Below are positions 11,333-20,161 of a DNA stretch of 64,000 nucleotides, piece after piece (the first letter of the stretch is position 1; every line of letters begins with the position of its first letter). The position numbers were made by a program, and so were the translations under genes. A model generated the notes under the pieces. It ran no database searches. It was not told the DNA's origin and saw only the letters and a program-made list of their open reading frames with translations. Origin of the DNA: Rhynchopus sp. YZ270_cl-10 (Eukaryota; Euglenozoa; Diplonemea; Diplonemida; Diplonemidae); the NCBI GenBank assembly GCA_964035575.1, contig OZ037883.1, forward strand, positions 310,001-374,000. The letters run 5' to 3'.

Positions 11333-11604
11333 GTACACTCTGTTAGTTAATGTCAAATGTGTTGCAAGCCTTTTCTTCCATAGAGTATAAGGTGCAGGCA
11401 TTTAGCGCACCCTACTCATACCTAGAAAGCGAATATCATATTCGCCCCATATTCGGCCTATATTCGGATCCGAATATAGGCCGAATATGGGGCGAATATG
11501 ATATTCGCTTTCTAGGTATGAGTAGGGTGCGCTAAATGCCTGCACCTTATACTCTATAGAAGAAAAGGCTTGCAACACATTTGACAGTAACTAACAGAGT
11601 GTAC
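11333..11604. repeat. 272-bp near-perfect palindrome (foldback)
   Basis: Two 136-bp arms meet at GGATCC (11466-11471) with no loop. They differ by only a few bases (for example AATGTC against ACTGTC near the ends). The arms contain GAATATCATATTCGCC, itself palindromic. A diverged extra copy of the TAGGGTGCRCTAAATGCCTG part of the right arm lies just outside at about 11291-11330, so the structure arose by duplication and inversion. No coding capacity. A transcript would be a long double-stranded hairpin. Confidence 0.9.
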
Positions 11605-11862
11605 TGGGTGGGGTTTCCTTTTTTTCTCTCCGTTGCAGCAACACTACATAACCTAGATAAAAACAACAGCAAAGAGAATGAACTTAAAAAAAACTGTCAG
11701 CGGGGTGGAAAAGAAGACCCAGCTGTCCCCTCACGAAGCGTTGTGTCTGTCTGTTGGAAGTGAACACCTCACGACTGCCCCCTCCCGACCCCATCCTCCC
11801 CCTACCCCGTATGTTACGGATCGATAAATGAAAAGACTAAAAGAAGAGTTGATGATATGGAC

Positions 11863-12048
11863 CTACAGTACTCTAGTGGCGTCCAAAAAAAAAAAACCAC
11901 CGATTTTGGCGGTGTTGGGGAGTGTTTGGTGATGTTTGGTGGAAGTGTGTTGCTACCAAAAATCAAAAAAAAATACGTAAAATGGCCAAAAAACAAAGCA
12001 TCTTCTCATCCGCCTTATTTGGACGCCAAGATTCTTAGAGTACTGTAG
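11863..12048. mobile_element. MITE-like element, family H, with a family I core
   Basis: The ends are CTACAGTACTCTA and its reverse complement, each followed on the inside by a matched TGGCGTCCAAA / TTTGGACGCCA block. That gives interrupted inverted repeats of about 25-30 bp. Inside lies GATTTTGGCGGTGTTGG...GTTGCTACC, a block also found at 42799 (inverted) and 62530. A shorter relative of the whole element is at 26476. No coding capacity. Confidence 0.65.
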
Positions 12049-12406
12049 TCTCATTGGTTAAGAGCTACCTAAAAAAAGGCCTAAAAATGTATTACTATAC
12101 AGGCCAAGCAGACTAAATTCAGATACTTTCACGCATTCATGAAAACAGAAAGCATTTTGTAGGGCCACAACATCCTCCCTATAGCAGCATACTAGAAGAA
12201 AAACAAAAATAGAGAGTAAAATAACCTGAAGTAAATAAGAAATGAAAAGACTCGCCCTTTTTTTGCCAAACAGAGAAAAAATGGCTGAATCTATCAGGGG
12301 GGTCGAAATCGCCGAAATTGCCAAAAAAACACACCCTCCCCAACTCTTTTCCCCTTCCCAATCTGATAGTAAAGAACACCATTTTTTTTTAGCATTAATT
12401 TCCCCT

Positions 12407-15400
12407 TTACCCAAAATTCACCCCGGATGTGACCATCGCTTTGGGTTGCGTTCCGGTACTGTTGCCAAGTTTTCTTCTTCTGCGTGGAGGGGCGGGGCCT
12501 GAAGCGGCTTCGATTGGTGCTCCTCTTCCTACTGATGGTGCGGAGATGCCGAGTAGAGCGCTGGCTGTTTCAAGGATCTTCTCCGCATCCCGCTTGGGTC
12601 CTACACTGGAGCTGTCGTCGCTACCCCCACCGAAGCCTCCCTCCCTCCCGAACCCTCCTGACCCACCAGAATCACCCTCGAATTCACCACGCCTTCCATT
12701 CGTTGGTGTCCTTGGTGCTGCGAGGCTGGTTTGCGCGCTGCCGACCAAAGAACTGCGGCTTTTCGGAGATGCTGCCACTGCAGGTTCAATCCCTCCGCTT
12801 CTCCTAGGGAACAATCGAAGGGGATGCCGTGACAGAGGTGTCCCTGCCTGGGATAACCTCTGTGGGGATAAGGACAACGAGGTGTTGTCGATTTCGGTGT
12901 CGTTGTCGCTTTGCGCGAAAGGGTCTGGTGGTGCTGGTTGAGAAGAGCCTCTTGCGGAAAGAGTGGTAGATTTTGGAGAAGGCGACGAAGCTAACCTCAA
13001 TGACCTAGGTGAACCACGGGACACCCCAGAATGCCCTAAAGCCTGAGAAAAGGACTCATTCTCTTCGGGAGATAACATAGAAAATGCGCTGTCATCCTCT
13101 TCATTTACTCCTAAAGGGAGTGCATCGCTTCCACGAACTAATGGCCTCAAAGGTGAACGAACCTGTTGAATATCTGGATAAGAAGGATAAACAACCGGAG
13201 CCAATACAGGAACCACCTTCGGAGAAGCTGCCCCCATTTTATTGCAATACGGATAGTTCGCGCACGCCCCCCTCCCACAGACGCACACCAGAAGAGGGTA
13301 TATCCCTGATAGAACCGCAACCCCACCTCTCCCAGATGAGGCGCCTTCACGCAAAGCGTTCTGCACATCAACCAAAAGGTCGGCCACTTGAGTCATGTAA
13401 GGGTCTTTTTCGTTGAGGTGAACAACTTCGTCGCAGTAGAGCTGAATAGCATGCTTGAGGTGGCCTAATGCGAGCGGTATGAAGTCGTTAGGTGTGTTGC
13501 GGGGGAAAGGGGTTGGAGAGAAGGAGGGCGGCGGTGGGGTGAGTTGCGTGGGGGCGAGCGATGTTGCAAGGGAGGGTGGGAGCGCGCCTTGGGCGGCGAG
13601 GTGAAGAAGGAGGTTGTCGAGGAAGCCGAAGGTGTCGGAGAGAATGCGTTCGGACCGCCATAGAACAGAGTTGGCGCGGAGTCGCCCTCCACCCCCGTTG
13701 GTGCGTGCAAAGTAGAGGGGGATGATCTGGAAGAACCGTTCTGCCACCCCGTCCTGCGTCTTGACCGCCCCCGCCGCCCTCCCGAAGTACTCAGTGATCA
13801 ACTCATTCCGGCTCTCCGCAACCTTCCTCATGACGTTCTCGTTGACAACGATGTTGCCCCCCTTTTGCTCGCAAAGATGCAGTAATATCTCGCACATCGG
13901 TCTCTGCTCTCCCACAAAATGAAAAAAAGAGCGTCCATCTGCACGCAAATTCCCTTTTAAGAAAGACCCACTCACGATGGACATGCTTATCCAGGAGTCG
14001 GGGGCGGAGCTGTTGGGGCGGGAGTGGAGGCGGGGTTTGGAGCGGAGCACTTCGACTGCAGCGGAGACTGCCATGACTTCGTGCTTATCGACGGGGAAGG
14101 GGTGGTTGAAGATGGCGGTGACTTCACCGTCGGTGGCATCTAACAACATTGCACCACGCATGCGTACAGCGGCAGAGACGATTGTGTAGAATCTACGTAG
14201 ATTGACACCTAGGTCCAAAGGGTCCAGGACACCTGCCTTGCCTGGGTCAGATCCATAGTCTCCTGTGTGGTACGCAGAGGACAGACGCACCTTCATCACC
14301 GTGATGACCTGCGGGGTGAGATTAGAGTTCTGCGTCTTCTTCAGGCGTCGGTCCTCCTCCTCCTGCTCCTCCTTCTCCAGCTTCCGGTCGTCCACAAGGC
14401 AAAACGCAACAAACTTCTTGACACTCCCCGTCAAAATCGCAACCGATTGAAACGCAATAGTAATCTCTGCAGTAAAGTCGGACCCCCATCCCCCGGTTTC
14501 TTGCAAAAAGAAGAGCGTCACAACAAGCGGAAGAACGTCTCCAACGATAAGCGAAAACATCGACCACCGAATAACCTGTGTTTTAAGCTTGCGAGGGAAG
14601 GGTGCGTGGAAGCGGAGCAGACCCCCTATTCTGACCCCCGACCAGAGCACCAATAAATTCTGCATGTTGAACCCAGTCAGCACCATCACCAGAGTGGTCT
14701 CGGTTTGGAAATTTGACGTCCATTCTGTCATTTGCTCATCAATTTCGGTAGCTTTGCGGGACAGCTTAAAGCTCCATACGAGGTTCAGGGTGAACCCTAA
14801 CACTAGAATAACCACCTGCACTGGAGCAAGACGGGTCCCCACATCAGAGTCGCTCCAATACATGCGGAACACCATGAGAACAAGACCCACCTTGCCAAAG
14901 ACGGACGCCATCGCGGTGAGCGGTGCCAAGTAGTTGGTCTTCGAATTCTTCTTCACATGCAGTGTGATGAAGTCAGGATACATCTGCAAGAAGTCCTGCA
15001 GATGGTGGCTGTGGCGAAGTGGGTAGCGGGTGTCGTTTGACACATCTACCTCACCATCGGAGTCGTCCCCTGCGTACTCTGGGAAGCCACGCTTGGACGA
15101 ATTGGACGAAGGAGATGCACTGAGTGGCGAGGCAAGCCCACCCTCAGGTCCACGCTTGGACCGTGGAATAACAGCAGTCAGCTCCAGAGGTTCGCCCACC
15201 ATCTCACCCAAAGCCGAGCGTGATGCCCTCAACAGAGAAGGCAACGATGCGGTCGCAGGGTCCTGGTAATGCCATTCAAAGGTGCGGGTCTTCTTGACAG
15301 CACGCTGCTGGCTGCGCACATCCGTCCCTTCGTCTCTGCTTTTGCTCTTTTTGTCTGCCTTCTTCAACAGATTTCTGCTCAAATAGATGACCGTCACTTT

Positions 15401-18139
15401 GCATGTACGTTCTGCAGAGAGGTCATTGTGTTTGGCATGCGCTGCCTTCACGCCTTGCGCTAAAGGATCTTCTGTGTCTTCGTCAGAGTCATCGTCGCGG
15501 TTAGGGGTGGATTTAGTGCGTTCATCCTTTGCGACGGAGGCGCGCCGCCGTCCCATAGCTTTGACTGCCATGGATAAGGAGGGGAACTGGTTGCGGTACT
15601 CCTGCAGCTGCTTCAGCGTCTGTTGGATCGATTTTTGCAGTTCGCGCACCTCCGTCAGCTTCGACAGAGGTTTGGTCTGGTGCCGCTGCTGGAGACGCGT
15701 CAGACGGAAGGTTCCGATATCCTGCAGATCTTCAATAACAGTTTGCAACGCCGAAGTCGACGTCGACGACGTGACCAACGACAGAATCATCGCCAAAAAC
15801 ACCAACAACATCGACACAAACACCAAAAATCGGTGCGACCGGTCTTCATTCTCTTTAACCGTTTCGAGCTGTTCTTCGTACCGTCTAAGAAGGTCGATGC
15901 GTGTTGTCATGATGTCCCCTTCGATCTCCATGACAGGGATAAAACAGAAAACAATGAATTGGGTGTCCCGTAAGGCAGCCCTGCCTTCAGTGAAGAACCC
16001 TGTCAGGGTGAAGGTGTCGTAGTACCCACGGAATATCATATTGTGCATCTCGCTTCCACCAAGGACTGTGACAACGCGTTTTGATGTGTTCGTTGTGCCC
16101 AGCGCTGCAAGGTTGGTGGCGCCACTGTCTGCAAGGAGGGTCGTGACGAGCTTGGTCGAAATTGCATCGTCATTCTGTAAGTACGTCGCACGCTCTGTTC
16201 CCACGGTCAAACTCGCGTGGGACGCAGCCAGCAAGGCCCCTTCGGTACTGTTCTCACAAATAACCACCCGCTCATTCGCATACGCAACCACCTCGGACAA
16301 AATCATCTCAGAAATCTTCGTCACCAAGGCGCCTGTTGTTATCGTCCATGTAGCCGTGGTAGGGTCCTTATATAAGGAGGACTCAATGGTCGCGGAGAGC
16401 TGTCCAAAATTTAACCCCAAATCTGCCCAGTCTTTGTGCGATTCATGCCGTTTTGTGTACACTTCGTTGAAGTTGCTTTGGATAGATCCGAGAGACTGCC
16501 AGTAGTTGGGAAATGTGTTGTCAGTAAAGTCTCCCGGGCGGACATCAAACTGAAAGACCCCCTGAGAATTTGCCAGCGCAGTGCGGTACCGTGTTGGCGC
16601 AGTTGGGGCGGAGGTGAGATCTGGCGGGTTTGGGTTGAGGTCGGAGTACGTTTTGTTAAAGGAAATGGCGACGTTGAGGAGGGGCACCTTTGCGCGGAAG
16701 GTGGTAAGTTGCCTGGAGCGCTTTCGGGCAATGATACGTCGTACGTCGATGGTTGGGTCTTGCCGCTTGATTTGGTAGAAAAGGCTGTTTGCCTCATTGG
16801 TGTCAGTCTCTTGGCTTTCAAAGATGCGAAGTCCGGAGGAAAGAATCGCCTCCCCAGAGCTCTCAGGAGATATTCCGGAATTCAGCAGAGTGGAGTGTGC
16901 TGTGTATATGCCATCGAAGGTGCATTCCGTGATACGCCGTGCAGAGTCAACGTTTTTTGCGAAAAGTTTGTGGACCAAATTGTTGGAGGTCACCACAGAG
17001 ACCGCAAAGGATTCCTCCTGTAGTGCAAAGGTTGCGTCATTCGATAGTTTTAAGTCCTTCTCCAGTTGATTCGTCGAAACGAAGAATACCACAGCACAGC
17101 TAATCGTTGTCAGCAGCATGCTCACAATCTGAGAACAAAACCGGATCGAAAAAAAGCGCTCCCCGACAGTGAACTTCTTGCTTCCGGTGTCAACGCTTTG
17201 CTCGACGGCGCTGCGTTCGCCTACTAAAGGGGACATTCCGCTCTCGATATCATCGTCCGCTAAAAGAATTGACTGTCTCTTGCTTTTGCTAGAATTGTTA
17301 AACGTTTTCCCAGTACTGTCAAGCCCTTCTTCGCTGTACGGATTGTGTACCGGACCCCCTTCTTGCACAACAACCTTCCTTTTTAACCCACTCCCGGTTG
17401 CTGTTGTAAAGAAAAATGCAACCCCCACCACCACCACTGCCGCGCCAATCCACAGAAACGTACTATAAAGCTTGAACTCAATGCCATCAAAGGTCCCAGC
17501 GCCATCCCTCCGCTCTGCAGTTTCAACAATCGAAGCGGAATTCCGGAGTGGATGGGCTTCTGGAAGGGCGCACAATGAGGCACCCCGCTCAATCACATTG
17601 CCGACACTCTTTCCTACGATGTCCGCTTCGCTGAAGCAAGGGAAAAAATCGGTGAAGGCGCTGCACGTTGAGTCATACGACCACTTCGTGCAGTCGAGGA
17701 GCCCTGCTGCAAAGTCCATTCTCTTCTCCTCACGCCCTTTCAACGCAAGCGCGATGCTTGCGGAGCACAGCGTTTTAAACCGTGTACACACCGTAGAGCA
17801 AGCATGCAGCACCTCCCCCGAAGAGCTGCAGGCTGGTATATGCCCTGTACAGGAGATATGACGGATTGCAACATCGCAGTCATCTGTTACAGCTCCAGTT
17901 GCCCCTAGAACGTTGGTGAGAGATCTGTGTCTCTCCTTTGCCCCCGTAAAGTCGCTGCTATTGTGCGCAGAGTACACTAAATCGGCGCACACCTGCCACG
18001 CCCCGTCCCCCCATTGCTCAGTCGCCAGACATTGCAAAGGAGGGGCCGTTGCGTCTACCCGAACAGAGCAGTCATCCACCAGAGTACACAAAATCAAGAC
18101 CGCAAGCAGGGTGTTGGGGAGGTGTCGTGTTGGCTCCAT
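12407..18139 (-). CDS. Multi-pass receptor-like protein: Frizzled-type ectodomain plus class III nucleotide-cyclase-like domain
   Basis: Single exon, 1,910 residues from the Met at 18139, chosen because a signal peptide starts there (hydrophobic TLLAVLILCTLV). An ATG further upstream is followed almost at once by a stop. Order: signal peptide; cysteine-rich domain about 30-170 with Frizzled-CRD spacing (IRHISCTGHIPAC, then VLHACSTVCTRFKTLC); membrane helix about 230; a second helix about 350; a ~400-residue extracytoplasmic region; a helix about 775 followed by a HAMP/coiled-coil-like stretch; four or more helices about 1090-1290; then a degenerate class III cyclase domain about 1310-1540 (FYTIVSAAVRMRGAMLLDATDGEVTAIFN, later GNLRADGRSFFHFVGE). 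The metal-binding aspartates are not clearly present, so catalysis is doubtful. The C-terminal ~370 residues are Ser/Pro/Gly-rich and disordered. A plasma-membrane sensor is inferred; ligand unknown. Confidence 0.75.
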   Translation of the reverse strand: MEPTRHLPNTLLAVLILCTLVDDCSVRVDATAPPLQCLATEQWGDGAWQVCADLVYSAHNSSDFTGAKERHRSLTNVLGATGAVTDDCDVAIRHISCTGHIPACSSSGEVLHACSTVCTRFKTLCSASIALALKGREEKRMDFAAGLLDCTKWSYDSTCSAFTDFFPCFSEADIVGKSVGNVIERGASLCALPEAHPLRNSASIVETAERRDGAGTFDGIEFKLYSTFLWIGAAVVVVGVAFFFTTATGSGLKRKVVVQEGGPVHNPYSEEGLDSTGKTFNNSSKSKRQSILLADDDIESGMSPLVGERSAVEQSVDTGSKKFTVGERFFSIRFCSQIVSMLLTTISCAVVFFVSTNQLEKDLKLSNDATFALQEESFAVSVVTSNNLVHKLFAKNVDSARRITECTFDGIYTAHSTLLNSGISPESSGEAILSSGLRIFESQETDTNEANSLFYQIKRQDPTIDVRRIIARKRSRQLTTFRAKVPLLNVAISFNKTYSDLNPNPPDLTSAPTAPTRYRTALANSQGVFQFDVRPGDFTDNTFPNYWQSLGSIQSNFNEVYTKRHESHKDWADLGLNFGQLSATIESSLYKDPTTATWTITTGALVTKISEMILSEVVAYANERVVICENSTEGALLAASHASLTVGTERATYLQNDDAISTKLVTTLLADSGATNLAALGTTNTSKRVVTVLGGSEMHNMIFRGYYDTFTLTGFFTEGRAALRDTQFIVFCFIPVMEIEGDIMTTRIDLLRRYEEQLETVKENEDRSHRFLVFVSMLLVFLAMILSLVTSSTSTSALQTVIEDLQDIGTFRLTRLQQRHQTKPLSKLTEVRELQKSIQQTLKQLQEYRNQFPSLSMAVKAMGRRRASVAKDERTKSTPNRDDDSDEDTEDPLAQGVKAAHAKHNDLSAERTCKVTVIYLSRNLLKKADKKSKSRDEGTDVRSQQRAVKKTRTFEWHYQDPATASLPSLLRASRSALGEMVGEPLELTAVIPRSKRGPEGGLASPLSASPSSNSSKRGFPEYAGDDSDGEVDVSNDTRYPLRHSHHLQDFLQMYPDFITLHVKKNSKTNYLAPLTAMASVFGKVGLVLMVFRMYWSDSDVGTRLAPVQVVILVLGFTLNLVWSFKLSRKATEIDEQMTEWTSNFQTETTLVMVLTGFNMQNLLVLWSGVRIGGLLRFHAPFPRKLKTQVIRWSMFSLIVGDVLPLVVTLFFLQETGGWGSDFTAEITIAFQSVAILTGSVKKFVAFCLVDDRKLEKEEQEEEDRRLKKTQNSNLTPQVITVMKVRLSSAYHTGDYGSDPGKAGVLDPLDLGVNLRRFYTIVSAAVRMRGAMLLDATDGEVTAIFNHPFPVDKHEVMAVSAAVEVLRSKPRLHSRPNSSAPDSWISMSIVSGSFLKGNLRADGRSFFHFVGEQRPMCEILLHLCEQKGGNIVVNENVMRKVAESRNELITEYFGRAAGAVKTQDGVAERFFQIIPLYFARTNGGGGRLRANSVLWRSERILSDTFGFLDNLLLHLAAQGALPPSLATSLAPTQLTPPPPSFSPTPFPRNTPNDFIPLALGHLKHAIQLYCDEVVHLNEKDPYMTQVADLLVDVQNALREGASSGRGGVAVLSGIYPLLVCVCGRGACANYPYCNKMGAASPKVVPVLAPVVYPSYPDIQQVRSPLRPLVRGSDALPLGVNEEDDSAFSMLSPEENESFSQALGHSGVSRGSPRSLRLASSPSPKSTTLSARGSSQPAPPDPFAQSDNDTEIDNTSLSLSPQRLSQAGTPLSRHPLRLFPRRSGGIEPAVAASPKSRSSLVGSAQTSLAAPRTPTNGRRGEFEGDSGGSGGFGREGGFGGGSDDSSSVGPKRDAEKILETASALLGISAPSVGRGAPIEAASGPAPPRRRRKLGNSTGTQPKAMVTSGVNFG

Positions 18140-18298
18140 GGGGGTAGGGGGGAGGGGGGGTTTTGGTTCGGCCGGGTTTATCGCATTGTTGTTGTGTATT
18201 ATTTTTTGTGGCAAAAAACACACAAGAAGCGGCCTCTGTTAGGGGGGGTGTTTTTTTTTGTGTAGAAGGGAGCGGCAGAGCGTTGTTCCGTGTGCGTA

Positions 18299-18528
18299 CA
18301 TCAGACAGAAGAGCTGTACCTCATCGCTGGCTTGCGCCTCAGAGAGGGATGAACCGAATTGAAAGCCTTCTCATCATGTGTGAGCGGAAATAGAAAAGAA
18401 ACGAATCTCACCTCAGCGCGAAGACCTAACTTGGGCAGCGGAGTGGGTTATGTCGGTACCCTGCCCAGAAGGCGCTTTAGCTAGGATGTCTCGGTGTGTA
18501 TGGAAATGGTGGGAACCACATGGTGATT
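18299..18528. other. Conserved 230-bp block, copy 1 (upstream of the cyclase-like gene)
   Basis: Nearly identical to 21626-21857 apart from a small A/G-rich indel near the middle. It starts ACATCAGACAGAAG and ends GAACCACATGGTGATT. On the plus strand it has a strong hairpin GGGCAG...CTGCCC around TATGTCGG and another at CTCATCATGTGTGAG. Its inner edge is 160 bp upstream of the start codon of the cyclase-like gene. It has no convincing reading frame. It could be a shared 5' regulatory block, a small RNA gene or a repeat; the sequence alone does not decide. Confidence 0.6.
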
Positions 18529-18621
18529 CTGCGACAAGCAGCGTTGGTGGGAACGACCCAATAAAGTCGTTTGAAGCCGTGTCAGAGCCGCAGGCAGCGC
18601 CAATGCAAAAAACCATGAACA

Positions 18622-19128
18622 ATGAATTGGTCGAGGGGCTTTCCTCGGATGTGCCTAGACACGTCGGGGCACAAAGGTCGCCATCAGGTTGAGGATGAGG
18701 AGTTGGCAGCGAGATTGCTGAATTCCTTGCCGAGGATCTGCCTGCACCTCTTGGGAACGCTGCTGCTTGAGGTGTCATTGCACCAAGAGAGCTCCACTAC
18801 AGCAGTACTGCTAAGGGATGATTACACTCCCACGAGCCCTTGGAGGAAGTGGGGCAAGCGGACCCGACTGGCGGTTGCTCTGTTTTGTGTCCAGACAAAA
18901 CTATGTTCTGTACAAAAACCTGTCACAGTCGCGGACAAATTGTCCGCGGACTACCGATCCTGGTTTTTGGATCACCTCGTGGGCCAACGTCTTAGTCTGC
19001 AGGAGGAGCATGCACTGAATGTGGGGGACAGGGCAATTTTGGTGAATGTGCGCCTCTTTGTTGGTGACCATCATGACTTTTTGTGGTCGATTTTTGAAAA
19101 AATGGGGGGAATGGACAATAAAGAGTAA
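18622..19128 (+). CDS. Doubtful open reading frame
   Basis: A 168-codon plus-strand frame whose last ~70 codons look protein-like (DYRSWFLDHLVGQRLSLQEEH, then LVNVRLFVGDHHDFLW). The opposite strand also holds a 57-codon frame (19074 to 18901, MMVTNKEAHIHQNCPVPHIQ...) with equally protein-like composition. A plus-strand gene would be the only one in the window. The minus-strand frame would fit the array. At most one is real, perhaps an exon or a decayed gene. I recognise neither. Confidence 0.2.
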   Translation: MNWSRGFPRMCLDTSGHKGRHQVEDEELAARLLNSLPRICLHLLGTLLLEVSLHQESSTTAVLLRDDYTPTSPWRKWGKRTRLAVALFCVQTKLCSVQKPVTVADKLSADYRSWFLDHLVGQRLSLQEEHALNVGDRAILVNVRLFVGDHHDFLWSIFEKMGGMDNKE

Positions 19129-20161
19129 CCAAAAAGAGCTGTTTTGTTGTTTTGCTTGTTAATATGTCAGATGATAGAACAGCGAAGGTATGCCAAACAA
19201 ACAGTAGCATATTCTGTTCTGTTCTAATTTTGTGGGAATTGTTGTCGAATAGTGCAGACACACCCAAGGATGTGCTGCACTAGAATAGGTTTGGTTCCGC
19301 TACGTTTTCAACACAGAGGAAGAAAACTTGATGCGTAGTTCTTATAAAAAGGATTCAAATTCAATCGAAAGAGGTTTTCACGCAGGTCCTCCATTTGCTT
19401 CGCCAAAGAGAAAAGTCTTCTTCTTGTGAAGCGGAAAATAAACCTGCAAACCAAACATAAGCAAAAGGGAAGAAAAGAGAACAAACCTGGCAAAGGCTTC
19501 TTGAACAAGCCTGCCTGCCATGTGGTTGCACAAATAAAGACTGGTCGAAAGTGGAACACGGCACCAACGCGCACATGCAGTTACCCCAATACAACCAATG
19601 AATAAAAAAGAGTTGGAAGTGCAAACGCCTCTGCAGACGCAAACACAGAAATAAAAAGGAAAAAGGCAGTTCATGAGTTCATTTTCAACAATTGAAAAGC
19701 GGAGTGAGGGAGAGAAATGTTCAAAACAGATAGAAATGACGAAAGCTTGAAGAAATGCGGGTACACTGTGTGTGGTTCCCGCATAGAAACTTCGACACTT
19801 CTGCTTTAATTTATAGAGATGCAACGGCAAATGAAAATAGGAAACAGAATGAATGAACACCTGTCAAAAGAAAGGTGGGAGGGAATGAGGGAAGTCATGT
19901 GACACAGAGCTTTGCTGAACAATGTGATAAGGAACAGCGAACGTGAACCCTCTGCAAAACAGTGGGAACACATTGTGTCGGTTGTGTGTGTTTCAGAAAA
20001 GCCTGTGTGCAGAAGAGATCGTGAAAATGAGTGCGCGTGTGTGCAGAGACACACCCACACATCTGTCATGAGAAGGAAACAAGCGATGCGTAAGTCGCAC
20101 TGCAAAAGTGCAGAGGACAAAATGTTATATGAAAATCAAGCAATTGAAAATGAAATCAGCT

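Larger units (their letters stand above)
4852..12406. other. 7.5-kb gene-free, repeat-rich region
   Basis: No frame here has protein-like composition on either strand. About 4930-5480 is moderately complex DNA I cannot assign. From 5480 on, short dispersed repeats dominate, separated by A or T homopolymers: stem-loop copies (for example 6637-6655 and 9773-9785), family A (6474, 9863, 10416), family F (8859), the tRNA-like family (9331, and decayed at about 9808, 10340 and 11190), a fragment of family E (9254-9312), foldbacks (6056, 11333) and a MITE (11863). Confidence 0.6.
18140..20161. other. Gap between the cyclase-like and peroxidase genes
   Basis: Contains the conserved block 18299-18528 and a doubtful coding region at 18622-19128. 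About 1 kb of simple DNA downstream of the peroxidase stop carries only a decayed tRNA-like repeat copy near 19611. Confidence 0.5.

Noticed and set aside
18299-18528. Copy of U1-U6 snRNA, SRP RNA or RNase P RNA
   Set aside because: I compared it with remembered core motifs of these RNAs on both strands and found no match; only the word GGGATGAACCG recalls LSU rRNA, and its neighbours do not align.
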